Source: Nonomuraea deserti (GTDB lineage: Bacteria; Actinomycetota; Actinomycetes; Streptosporangiales; Streptosporangiaceae). Taken from it: DNA of 64,000 nt. Positions 25,122 to 32,303 of the stretch are shown here, piece after piece. Under the pieces are notes generated by a model, which did no database searches, was not told where the DNA came from, and saw only the letters and a program-made list of their open reading frames with translations. Within the stretch, counting starts at the first letter, position 1, and each line of letters opens with the position of its first letter. Location of the stretch: the NCBI RefSeq assembly GCF_004348685.1, contig NZ_SMKO01000017.1:1-64000 (forward strand), in the 5' to 3' direction. A program made the translations under genes and the position numbers.

Positions 25122-25363
25122 TGGGGCTGATCAGCTCGTTGTTCACCTGGCCGCTCGCCCCGATGCGCGGGGTGATCAGGCTGGGTGAGCTGATCCAGGA
25201 GCAGGTCGACCGGGAGCTGCACGATCCGGCGGTGGTACGGCGGGAGCTGGAGGCGATCGAGGAGGCCAGGAACGAGGGCCGCATGTCGGAGGAGGAGGCT
25301 GCCGAGGCCATGGAGGAGATCCTCGCCAGGCTGACCGGCCCGCCCGGGGAAGGAAGGAGGTGA
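25121..25363 (+). CDS. gvpG: Gas vesicle protein GvpG
   Basis: An 80-residue protein starting MGLISSLFTWPLAPMRGVI, then a charged helix with REELEAIEEARNEGRMSEEE-like composition (about 30-70), characteristic of GvpG. It is required for vesicle assembly in other organisms, probably as a chaperone or nucleation factor together with GvpF/L. Its ATG overlaps the gvpF stop by one base (TGATG). Confidence 0.92.
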   Translation: MGLISSLFTWPLAPMRGVIRLGELIQEQVDRELHDPAVVRRELEAIEEARNEGRMSEEEAAEAMEEILARLTGPPGEGRR

Positions 25364-25367
25364 TCGT

Positions 25368-25799
25368 GTGCCCGCCCAGCGAAGGGTCCGCGCGCGACGC
25401 CCTGCCGAGCGGGACGCCGAGTCCCAGGAGCCCGTCGAGGACCAGCAGGCCGGGGACCGGCCCGTCGAGGACGAACCGGATGAAGAAGCGTCTCGCGACG
25501 ACGCTCCGCCGGCCCGCTCCCGCGCGAGGGCCCTGTCGGCCGGCGGCGCCGGCGCGGCGGGGCTGCGCCACATCGTCGAGCTGACCGGCCGGGAGTCCGA
25601 GGGGATCACGCTGGTGAAGCCGGAAGGTGACGGCTGGGTGGTGGGCGTCGAAGTCGTGGAGGACCGCCGCATCCCGTCCTCGGGCGACGTGCTCGCGCTC
25701 TACCAGGCCGAGCTGGACGCGGACGGCGAGCTCCGCTCGTACCGGAGGCTGCGCCGCTACCGGCGGGGCAGCGGCGACCAGGGCGAGGGCGGATCATGA
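25368..25799 (+). CDS. gvpO: Gas vesicle protein GvpO
   Basis: A 143-residue protein. Residues 1-55 are an acidic/basic low-complexity leader; the GvpO domain (about 60-130) has GLRHIVELTGRESEGITLVK, then GWVVGVEVVEDRRIPSSGDV and LALYQAELDADGELRSYRRL with YRRG. GvpO is essential for vesicle formation in haloarchaea and conserved in actinobacteria. The GTG start is preceded by AAGGAGGTGATC, an exact complement of the 16S rRNA 3' end, so translation may be very strong. In streptomycetes gvpO is the first gene of the cluster, but here it is sixth. Confidence 0.92.
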   Translation: MPAQRRVRARRPAERDAESQEPVEDQQAGDRPVEDEPDEEASRDDAPPARSRARALSAGGAGAAGLRHIVELTGRESEGITLVKPEGDGWVVGVEVVEDRRIPSSGDVLALYQAELDADGELRSYRRLRRYRRGSGDQGEGGS

Positions 25800-26209
25800 T
25801 GGAACCGGCACGCCCGGCGGGACGCGCCTACCCGTCCTCGTCCGGCGGCGGGCGGGAGCCGGCCAACCTGGGCGACATCCTGGAGCGGGTGCTCGACAGA
25901 GGTGTGATCATCGCGGGCGACATCCGGGTCAACCTCCTCGACATCGAACTGCTGACGATCAAGCTGCGGCTGGTCGTCGCCTCGGTCGACACCGCCAAGG
26001 AGATGGGCATCGACTGGTGGGAGCACGACCCCTGGCTGACCGGGAAGGACCGCGGCCTGGAGGAGGAGAACCGCAGGCTGCGCAGGAGGCTCGAGGCCCT
26101 GGAGGAGGGCCGCTCTGCGCCGCCCGCCATCGAGGGGCACGTCGAGGAGGACGAAGACGTCGAGCCCGCGCCGCGGCGGCGCGCCGGAAGGAGGCGAGAT
26201 GACGGCTGA
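25796..26209 (+). CDS. gvpJ: Gas vesicle protein GvpJ (GvpA-like minor wall protein)
   Basis: A 137-residue GvpA/J/M protein. The core LGDILERVLDRGVIIAGDIR, then VNLLDIELLTIKLRLVVASV, DTAKEMGIDWW is the GvpJ type, differing from GvpA by IAGDIRVNL instead of [10 protein letters not shown] charged C-terminal helix (about 85-105) and basic tail follow. GvpJ is thought to cap or nucleate vesicles. ATGA overlap with gvpO shows translational coupling. Confidence 0.9.
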   Translation: MMEPARPAGRAYPSSSGGGREPANLGDILERVLDRGVIIAGDIRVNLLDIELLTIKLRLVVASVDTAKEMGIDWWEHDPWLTGKDRGLEEENRRLRRRLEALEEGRSAPPAIEGHVEEDEDVEPAPRRRAGRRRDDG

Positions 26210-26981
26210 CGCGGGCACGTACCTGTACGTGGTCGCGCGCGACTCCGGCGCCCCCTCCCCCGAAGGGCTGTCGGGGGTGGCGGGCGCGCCGGTGCGGGCG
26301 ATCACCCGTTCCGGGCTGGTCGCGTACGTGAGCACCGTGCCGCTGGCCGAGTTCGGGGAGGAGCCGCTCCAGCGTTCCATGGAGGACCTGGACTGGCTCG
26401 ACGCGACCGCCAGGGCGCACCACCACGTGGTCGAGGCGGTGGCGGTGGCGGTGCCCGCCGTACCCGTGCGGCTGGTCACCGTCTACAGCGGCGACGAGCA
26501 GGTCTCCGGCCTGCTGGAGGAGCGGCACGACGACTTCTGCCAGGCGCTCGACCGCATCACCGGTCGCCAGGAGTGGGGCGTGAAGGTGTACGCCGACCCG
26601 GCGGAGCAGGCCGAACCCGCCGCCGCGCAGGAGAGTGGCGGCGCCGCGACCGGTCCGGGAGCGGCGTACCTGCGCAAACGCCAGGCGGGGTTGCGCAGCA
26701 GGGAGGAGGCGTGGCGGCGGGCGAGCGCCCGGGCCGAGCGGGTCCACGACCGGCTGGCCTCCGTCGCGGTCGCCGGCCGCCGCCACCGGGCCCAGGACCC
26801 GCAGCTGTCCGGGCGCAAGGAATGGATGATCCTCAACGGCGCCTACCTCGTCGACGAGGAACGGCGCGCGGAGTTCGTACGGACGGTGGACGAGTTGCGC
26901 GGCGAGGGCGGGGAGCTGGAGCTGACCGGCCCGTGGGCGCCGTACTCGTTCGCCGCGCTGGACGAAGGGGGTGAACCATGA
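26199..26981 (+). CDS. gvpL: Gas vesicle protein GvpL (second GvpF/L protein)
   Basis: A 260-residue GvpF/L protein with N-terminal GTYLYVVARDSGAPSPEGL, the family segment AVPVRLVTVYSGDEQVSGLL, and a C-terminal KEWMILNGAYLVDEERRAEF followed by LTGPWAPYSFAAL. It is a paralogue of gvpF in the same operon, with a different insert (about 130-165) rich in A, E and G. GvpL is proposed to organise the accessory Gvp proteins. It overlaps gvpJ by 11 nt. Confidence 0.9.
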   Translation: MTADAGTYLYVVARDSGAPSPEGLSGVAGAPVRAITRSGLVAYVSTVPLAEFGEEPLQRSMEDLDWLDATARAHHHVVEAVAVAVPAVPVRLVTVYSGDEQVSGLLEERHDDFCQALDRITGRQEWGVKVYADPAEQAEPAAAQESGGAATGPGAAYLRKRQAGLRSREEAWRRASARAERVHDRLASVAVAGRRHRAQDPQLSGRKEWMILNGAYLVDEERRAEFVRTVDELRGEGGELELTGPWAPYSFAALDEGGEP

Positions 26982-27181
26982 CGTACCCGGAGCCTCGTGG
27001 CGCCATGCTCGCCGAGGAGGGCCGGCTGCCCGCCGAGCGGGTCGCGCTGGTCGACCTGCTCGACCGGCTGCTCGCGGGGGGCGTCGTGGTGAGCGGCGAC
27101 CTCGTCCTGTCGATCGCCGACATCGACCTCGTACGCATCTCCATCCACGCACTGATCACCTCGATCCGCGATGACGAGTGA
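26978..27181 (+). CDS. gvpS: Gas vesicle protein GvpS (short GvpA-like protein)
   Basis: A 67-residue member of the GvpA family. The core VALVDLLDRLLAGGVVVSGDL, then VLSIADIDLVRISIHALITS has the two amphipathic strands of the wall protein but lacks the C-terminal helix. It corresponds in place and size to gvpS of streptomycete clusters. ATGA overlap with gvpL upstream and 11-nt overlap with gvpK downstream. Confidence 0.88.
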   Translation: MTYPEPRGAMLAEEGRLPAERVALVDLLDRLLAGGVVVSGDLVLSIADIDLVRISIHALITSIRDDE

Positions 27182-27488
27182 CCCCGGCGAGCCCGCCCGC
27201 CAGGCCAGGAAGCCGCGGCTGCGGATCGACACCGACGCGGAGGCGGTGGAGCGTGACCTGTCCCGGCTCGTGCTGACGCTGGTCGAGCTGCTGCGCCAGC
27301 TCGTCGAGCGGCAGTCCGTACGGAGGATGGAGCAGGGCGACCTGTCGGACGAGCAGATCGAACAGCTCGGCATGACGCTCATGCGGCTGGAGGAGGCCAT
27401 GGAGGAGCTCTGCGAGCGGTTCGACCTGGCGCCGTCGGACCTGAACCTCGACCTGGGCCCGCTCGGCAGCCTCCTGCCCAAGGATTAA
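27171..27488 (+). CDS. gvpK: Gas vesicle protein GvpK
   Basis: A 105-residue protein with the GvpK domain from about 20: AVERDLSRLVLTLVELLRQL, then VERQSVRRMEQGDLSDEQIE, QLGMTLMRLEEAMEELCERF and DLNLDLGPLGSLL. GvpK is an accessory protein linked to vesicle maturation. It is the last gene of the operon, with the usual order gvpL-gvpS-gvpK. No gvpN or gvpC is present, as in other actinobacterial clusters. Confidence 0.93.
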   Translation: MTSDPGEPARQARKPRLRIDTDAEAVERDLSRLVLTLVELLRQLVERQSVRRMEQGDLSDEQIEQLGMTLMRLEEAMEELCERFDLAPSDLNLDLGPLGSLLPKD

Positions 27489-27668
27489 TTCGGTTGCGCG
27501 GGGCACCGGCGGCCCCGTAGCTTCATGGGCATGCGCCTTTACCTGTAATTCGCCGGGCCTCAGGGCCCGTGCTCAGCCGGCCAAGACCGCCAGTCCGTCC
27601 AGACGCGGCAGCTGAGCTTGCCGACCGGCCTCCGAGCCGCGTCGAGAGTTACGTAAAGGAGCTTTCTC

Positions 27669-27791
27669 ATGCGAGTCCGCGCAAGCAACAAGAAGAAGAA
27701 CCGGCCCCAGCTGCCCACCCCCCGGCAGCTGCCGAAGATGCCGCAGCGCCCGATCGCGCCGCCGAGGCGCGTGCCGTCGAAGGGCCGCTGA
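27669..27791 (+). CDS. Small basic proline-rich protein, unknown function
   Basis: A 40-codon frame with AAAGGAG seven bases before its ATG. The product starts MRVRASNKKKNRPQLPTPRQ and ends in PSKGR: 13 K/R and 9 P, no D or E. The strong ribosome-binding site and the terminator 33 bp downstream suggest real translation. The 180-bp region upstream has a possible promoter (TTGCGC at about 27494, TAGCTT at about 27518). No family is recognised. It could bind nucleic acid or the ribosome, but that is only a guess from charge. Confidence 0.5.
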   Translation: MRVRASNKKKNRPQLPTPRQLPKMPQRPIAPPRRVPSKGR

Positions 27792-27823
27792 CCAAGGACA
27801 ACTACCAGGGATGGTAGTGAAGA

Positions 27824-27864
27824 GCGAGCGCCGCCTCCCCCGTACGCCTGGAGGCGGCGCTCGC
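27824..27864. terminator. Strong bidirectional terminator
   Basis: GCGAGCGCCGCCTCC (27824-27838) and GGAGGCGGCGCTCGC (27850-27864) form a perfect 15-bp stem with an 11-nt loop, followed by CCCTTTCT on the plus strand. It lies between the small basic protein and the converging thiolase gene. Confidence 0.9.
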
Positions 27865-27875
27865 ACCCTTTCTGC

Positions 27876-29021
27876 TCAGAGGCGTTCGATGACGGTGACG
27901 TTGGCCTGGCCGCCGCCCTCGCACATCGTCTGCAGCCCGTAGCGGCCGCCCGTGCGCTCCAGCTCGTGCAGGAGCTTGGTCATGAGGATCGCCCCCGTGC
28001 CGCCCAGCGGGTGGCCCAGCGCGATGGCGCCGCCGTTCGGGTTGACCTTGGCCGGGTCGGCGTCGAGTTCTTTCATCCACGCCATCGGCACCGGCGCGAA
28101 CGCCTCGTTGATCTCGACGACGTCGATGTCGCCCATCGACATGCCGGCCTTCTTCAGCGCCCGCTGGGTGGCGGGGATCGGCGCGGTCAGCATGTAGACC
28201 GGGTCGTCGCCCATGAGCGCGAGCTGGTGGATGCGGGCGCGCGGGGTCAGGCCGTGCTCCCTGATCGCCTGCTCGGAGGCGATCAGCACCGCGCCCGAGC
28301 CGTCGGAGATCTGCGAGGAGGTGGCGGCGGTGATCTGGCCGCCCTCCTTCAGCGTCTTCAGCCCGGCCATCTTCTCCAGCGTGGTGTCGGGCCGCGGCCC
28401 CTCGTCGTCCTCGACGCCGTTGACGGGGGCGATCTGGTCCTTGAAGTAGCCGTTCGCGACGGCCTTGGCGGCCCGCTGGTGCGACTCGAACGCGTACTGC
28501 TCCAGCGCGTCGCGCTTGAGGCCCCACTTCTCGCACATCAGCTCCGCGCCGCGGAACTGCGAGATCTCCTGCTTGCCGTAACGCTCGACCCACATCTCGC
28601 CGAACGGGAAAGGCATGCCCTTCTCGAGCGCGGCCGTGATCGAGGAGCCCATGGGCACGATGCTCATCGATTCGACGCCGGCCGCCACGACCAGGTCCTG
28701 GGTGCCCGACAGGACACCCTGGGCGGCGAAGTGGATGGACTGCTGCGAGGAGCCGCACTGCCGGTCGATCGTGACTCCGGCGGTGGTCTCCGGCAGGCCC
28801 GCCGACAGCCAGGCGTTGCGCGCGATGTCCATGCTCTGGGGGCCGAACTGCATGACACACCCCATGATGACGTCCTCGACCGCCGCGGGGTCGACGCCGG
28901 TGCGCTCGATCAGCGCCTTCAGTGTGTGCGCGGCCAGGTCAGTGGGGTGGACGGTGGACAGGCCGCCCTTCTTCTTGCCGACCGGGGTGCGGACCGCCCC
29001 GACGATGTACGCCTCTGCCAC
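27876..29021 (-). CDS. Acetyl-CoA C-acetyltransferase (thiolase)
   Basis: A 381-residue thiolase that cleaves 3-ketoacyl-CoA or condenses acetyl-CoA. The nucleophilic cysteine lies in DRQCGSSQQSIHFAAQGV (about residue 89), the histidine motif is IALGHPLGGTGAILM, and the second catalytic cysteine is in MCEGGGQANVTV near the end. Full length. GTG start with AGGAGG four bases upstream. It is alone, but other beta-oxidation genes (acyl-CoA dehydrogenases, hydratase) are elsewhere in the window. It could serve fatty-acid degradation or polyester/steroid side-chain metabolism. Confidence 0.92.
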   Translation of the reverse strand: MAEAYIVGAVRTPVGKKKGGLSTVHPTDLAAHTLKALIERTGVDPAAVEDVIMGCVMQFGPQSMDIARNAWLSAGLPETTAGVTIDRQCGSSQQSIHFAAQGVLSGTQDLVVAAGVESMSIVPMGSSITAALEKGMPFPFGEMWVERYGKQEISQFRGAELMCEKWGLKRDALEQYAFESHQRAAKAVANGYFKDQIAPVNGVEDDEGPRPDTTLEKMAGLKTLKEGGQITAATSSQISDGSGAVLIASEQAIREHGLTPRARIHQLALMGDDPVYMLTAPIPATQRALKKAGMSMGDIDVVEINEAFAPVPMAWMKELDADPAKVNPNGGAIALGHPLGGTGAILMTKLLHELERTGGRYGLQTMCEGGGQANVTVIERL

Positions 29022-29089
29022 AGTGCCTCCTGGAAACCGAGCAATATTCGGTTACTAGGTGCACACTACAACAGAGCGACGTTCTAGGG

Positions 29090-29752
29090 TCATTCCGAGG
29101 GGGGTACGAGGTCCTCCGCCGCGTCGATCCTGAACCGCCACCGGTCGACGGCCAGGCCGTTCAGCGCCTCGGACAGCTCAAGGGCGAGCGCGCCCAGCTT
29201 CTCCGGCTCCCCGCCGCGCAGCTCGATCGCCGTCAGCTCGGTGGCGAACGGCAGCAGCTCCGCCGCCGCCGGCGGGCCGCCCTTCTGCGGCACCAGCACG
29301 GCCTTGATGTCACCCGCCGTGAACGTGAACTCCTCGTCCTCCTGCTCCAGGAACGGCGCCAGCTCCTCGGGCGTCGGGCGTACCGGAAGGATGACGGCGG
29401 GACCGCCCTCCGCCTCGTCGGCCGGATCGCTCACCTCGCCCCGGCACACCGCCAGCCCCTTCAGCCGGAAAGCCAGGCCCTCGGCGAGATAGCGGTCGAA
29501 GAAGTCAAGCGGCAACGGGCCCTCGGCGGCCACCCGCACCGCCCACGCCTTCTCCAGCTCGCCGCCCGTCAGCTCGCCCGCCGCCTCGACCGGCGCGCAC
29601 ACCCGCACGTCGGTCGCCACGATGTCGTCGCCTTCCTTACGCGCGCCGGGATCGGCCAGCTGCACGATGCGCAGCAGCTTCGCCGGATCCGGCTTCGCGG
29701 GCAGCACCGCCGTGGGGCCTGTACGCAGTCGTCGCTTCGCCATCCAGCCCAT
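29090..29752 (-). CDS. Conserved-looking protein of unknown function
   Basis: A 220-residue soluble, acidic protein without signal peptide or membrane segment. It has a repeating alpha/beta pattern with PAKLLRIVQLADPGARKEGD, then WAVRVAAEGPLPLDFFDRYL and FTAGDIKAVLVPQKGG. The end contains WRFRIDAAEDLVPP. I recognise no catalytic residues or family. It starts at ATG 29752 after GGAGG (spacing 6) and lies 15 bp after the sortase gene's stop on the same strand, so it may belong to the sortase transcript. Confidence 0.6.
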   Translation of the reverse strand: MGWMAKRRLRTGPTAVLPAKPDPAKLLRIVQLADPGARKEGDDIVATDVRVCAPVEAAGELTGGELEKAWAVRVAAEGPLPLDFFDRYLAEGLAFRLKGLAVCRGEVSDPADEAEGGPAVILPVRPTPEELAPFLEQEDEEFTFTAGDIKAVLVPQKGGPPAAAELLPFATELTAIELRGGEPEKLGALALELSEALNGLAVDRWRFRIDAAEDLVPPSE

Positions 29753-29767
29753 GCCCAGCCTCCGCGC

Positions 29768-30526
29768 TCAGCTTCGATAGGAGCTCGTCATCGTCGCGTA
29801 AACGATGACGTTGTCGGTGTAGTGCCCGGTGCGACGATCATAGGTGCCGCCGCACGTGATCAGGTGCAGTTGGGCGTTCTCCTGGCTGCCGTAGACGCGC
29901 TGGGTCGGGAACGTCTTCTTGCTGGCCTGCTCCACGCCGCCGACCGTGAACACCGCCGTGGTCTTGTCCTGGCGCTTGACCTCGATGGTGTCGCCGTGCT
30001 TGAGCTCCGGCAGCCGGTTGAACACCGCCGGGCTCGTCTTGGTGTCCTTGTGCCCCAGCAGGACGGCCGGTCCCGCCTCACCCGGCGTCGACATGTTCCG
30101 GTACCACCCGACCAGGTTGGCGTTGTTCGACGGCGGAACCTGGATCGTGCCGTTCCTGGCCAGGCCCACCGATTTGATCGGCGCGTTGACCCCCAGCCGC
30201 TTGATCACGAGCCGCATGGGAGTGGACGGCAGCATGGGAGGCGCCGGGTTGATCTGCGGCAGCGGCGGCGGCACGTCGGGCCCGCCCTGGAACAACGCCT
30301 GCTCGGGCTGCCCCGACGGCTTGGGCTGCGCCTCCAGCGCCAGGGTGTCCCGGTTGCTGGCCAGGCCGTACTCGTCGGGCGACCGGAAGACGATCAGCAA
30401 CCCGGCCACCACGGTCACCACACCGGCGATGGCCGCCACGATCAGCACGGTCCTGAGCGCCGCGCCCCCTTTGTCCTCAGGCGGCGGTACGGGAGCGCCG
30501 CCACCGTACGGGTAGTAGCCGGACAT
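29768..30526 (-). CDS. Class F sortase (first pair)
   Basis: A 252-residue membrane-anchored transpeptidase: cytoplasmic proline-rich start, membrane span (about 26-47), proline-rich stalk, then the sortase domain from about 100. Catalytic residues visible: His159 in LLGHKDT, Cys225 in LITCGG, and an arginine pair R231-R232 in DRRTGHYTDN that supplies the expected basic residue. Such enzymes link proteins bearing a C-terminal sorting signal to the cell wall. The gene directly upstream encodes a surface protein with a sorting-like C-terminus, the likely substrate. Confidence 0.88.
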   Translation of the reverse strand: MSGYYPYGGGAPVPPPEDKGGAALRTVLIVAAIAGVVTVVAGLLIVFRSPDEYGLASNRDTLALEAQPKPSGQPEQALFQGGPDVPPPLPQINPAPPMLPSTPMRLVIKRLGVNAPIKSVGLARNGTIQVPPSNNANLVGWYRNMSTPGEAGPAVLLGHKDTKTSPAVFNRLPELKHGDTIEVKRQDKTTAVFTVGGVEQASKKTFPTQRVYGSQENAQLHLITCGGTYDRRTGHYTDNVIVYATMTSSYRS

Positions 30527-30531
30527 CCCCG

Positions 30532-31392
30532 TCAGCCCCGGGCGGCGTTACGGCGACGCATGAGGAGCCCACCCCCGGCTGCGGCGACGATCAGCGCGCC
30601 ACCGGTGAGGATGAACAACCGCCCGTCAGGGCCCATGGTGCCACCGGCCCCGGTGTCGGCCCCGGCCTTGGGAGTCTGGGACTTCCTGGTCGGCTCGGAC
30701 TCCGACGGCGACGGCGTGATGGTCACCGTGTGAGTGCTGGTCCTCGTGGGCCTGGGGCTGCTCGGGGTCGGCGTGGGCGACGTTCTCGTGGGCGTGGGGC
30801 TGGCGGTCGGTGTGCCGGTGGCGACCACCAGGTTCACGGAAGGACCGCCGGAGGTCGGCGGCTGGCAGTGGTAGGTGGCGTTGTTCACCTTGATGTCGAA
30901 GGCGCCGCCTCGGAGAGCGACCGTTCCCGTCGCGGTCGGTCTGACGACCATGGTCATGGTCGGCAGCGGCAAGGCAGCGCTGGGTGTCACGGTCGTCGGC
31001 TGTCTTATGGCGCCGGAGGCGGTGATTGAAGTGGAAGGAAGCGGCGATCCGCTGGGGCTGACAGTACCCACAGCTCCAACCGTGCTGTTCGGTGTGATCG
31101 TCGCGGTGGCCCGCAGTTGGCTTTCCGCCGCCGCCGGCTGCTTGACATCCCAGGTGACCGTGACCGTGGCATTGGGGGTGATGGTGCCGGCCGGGGTCTT
31201 CAGCTCCATCTGGAAGGGGACGGTGGCCGTCGGTGCGCCCGACGGCCCGCAGGTGTAAGCCACGGGAGCCGGAGCCGCCACTGCGGCCATCACAGGTATC
31301 GCTGCGAAGATCCCTGCGCCTAGAACGGCCATGGCGGATGCCTTGAGGGCGACGCGGCGCCGCGCCTTGGACGTCAGCACTTCCAGCTCCAT
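30532..31392 (-). CDS. Surface protein with sorting-like C-terminus (first pair)
   Basis: A 286-residue exported protein. The signal peptide (about 1-40, cleaved after AVAA) leads to a beta-rich domain with one cysteine pair (YTCGPSG and YHCQPPT). A Thr/Ser/Pro-rich stalk (about 195-235) follows, then TPKAGADTG (240-248), a membrane span (about 259-279) and a basic RRRNAARG tail. This is the layout of sortase substrates, but the motif is not LPXTG. It shares TPKxGxDxG with the protein at 32300. It lies 5 bp from its class F sortase gene. Adhesion or envelope function is likely but unproven. Confidence 0.75.
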   Translation of the reverse strand: MELEVLTSKARRRVALKASAMAVLGAGIFAAIPVMAAVAAPAPVAYTCGPSGAPTATVPFQMELKTPAGTITPNATVTVTWDVKQPAAAESQLRATATITPNSTVGAVGTVSPSGSPLPSTSITASGAIRQPTTVTPSAALPLPTMTMVVRPTATGTVALRGGAFDIKVNNATYHCQPPTSGGPSVNLVVATGTPTASPTPTRTSPTPTPSSPRPTRTSTHTVTITPSPSESEPTRKSQTPKAGADTGAGGTMGPDGRLFILTGGALIVAAAGGGLLMRRRNAARG

Positions 31393-31502
31393 TTCAGCGC
31401 AGTATTAACAGTCGTGCCAGAATTCCAGCTGTTGGTCACGGTTAGGTTGAGATCTTACGAACTGTCCCTGTCAACTTTCCCGTAAACCCAGAAATCGGCC
31501 GG

Positions 31503-32303
31503 TCAGCCCTTCTTCTTCGACAACGTCGCGTACACGATGATGTTGTCCGTGTAGTGGTGGGTCGTCTTGTTGTAGACCCCGCCACAGGTGATGAGCCGGA
31601 TCTGGGAGTTGGTGGTGTTCCCGTACACCCGCTTGGTCGGGAACGCGTTCTTGCTGGCCTGCTCGATCCCGCTGACCGTGAAGCGGGTGACCTTGCCGTC
31701 CGAGCGGTACACGTAGATCTGGTCCCCCTTGGCCAGTTCGCGCAGGCGGTCGAAGACGGCGGGGCCCCTGCGGGTGCTCACGTGGCCGTTGATGATCGAG
31801 GGTCCGAGCTCGCCGGGCAGGGGCGAGTGGTGGTACCAGCCGGTCAGGCCCGCCTTGCTCAGCGGCGGGGTGCCGAGTTTGCCCTGCTTGTCCAGGGTGA
31901 CGGACCGGATCGAGGCGTTGACCTTGATCTTGGGGATCTTGATGCGGGTCGGCCGTACCTTGCTCGTGCTCTTCTTCCTGGCCTTCGGGATGGCGGGCAC
32001 CACCGGTGCGGCGGCCAGCGGGGGCGGCGCGTCCAGGCGGGCCGGCGTCAGGGGCACGTCCTTGCCCCCGGGCCCCACGGTGGCCGGCAACACGAACGCG
32101 CCCGCGTTCCCCATCGGCACCTTCGTCGGGGCCTTCGTCGGCGTCTCCTGCGCGGCGACCGGCGCCGCGAGCGGCCCCGATCCGTCGTCCACGGGCGGCG
32201 CCAGCGAGAGCAGCGTCACCATGACGATGCCGACCCCGCCGAGCGAGCCGGCGATCAGCAGGCCGGGCAGCGCGCGCTGCATCGGCGTCGTCCGCTCGGT
32301 CAT
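31503..32303 (-). CDS. Class F sortase (second pair)
   Basis: A 266-residue sortase: membrane span (about 11-33), proline/alanine-rich stalk to about 115, then the catalytic domain. His174 is in INGHVS and Cys240 in LITCGG. The segment after the cysteine is NKTTHHYTDN, where the first sortase has DRRTGHYTDN, so the arginine pair is replaced by K-T. The catalytic basic residue must come from Lys246 or elsewhere, or the enzyme is impaired. It overlaps its upstream surface-protein gene by 4 nt (ATGA). About 43% of the catalytic domain looks identical to the first copy by eye. Confidence 0.85.
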   Translation of the reverse strand: MTERTTPMQRALPGLLIAGSLGGVGIVMVTLLSLAPPVDDGSGPLAAPVAAQETPTKAPTKVPMGNAGAFVLPATVGPGGKDVPLTPARLDAPPPLAAAPVVPAIPKARKKSTSKVRPTRIKIPKIKVNASIRSVTLDKQGKLGTPPLSKAGLTGWYHHSPLPGELGPSIINGHVSTRRGPAVFDRLRELAKGDQIYVYRSDGKVTRFTVSGIEQASKNAFPTKRVYGNTTNSQIRLITCGGVYNKTTHHYTDNIIVYATLSKKKG

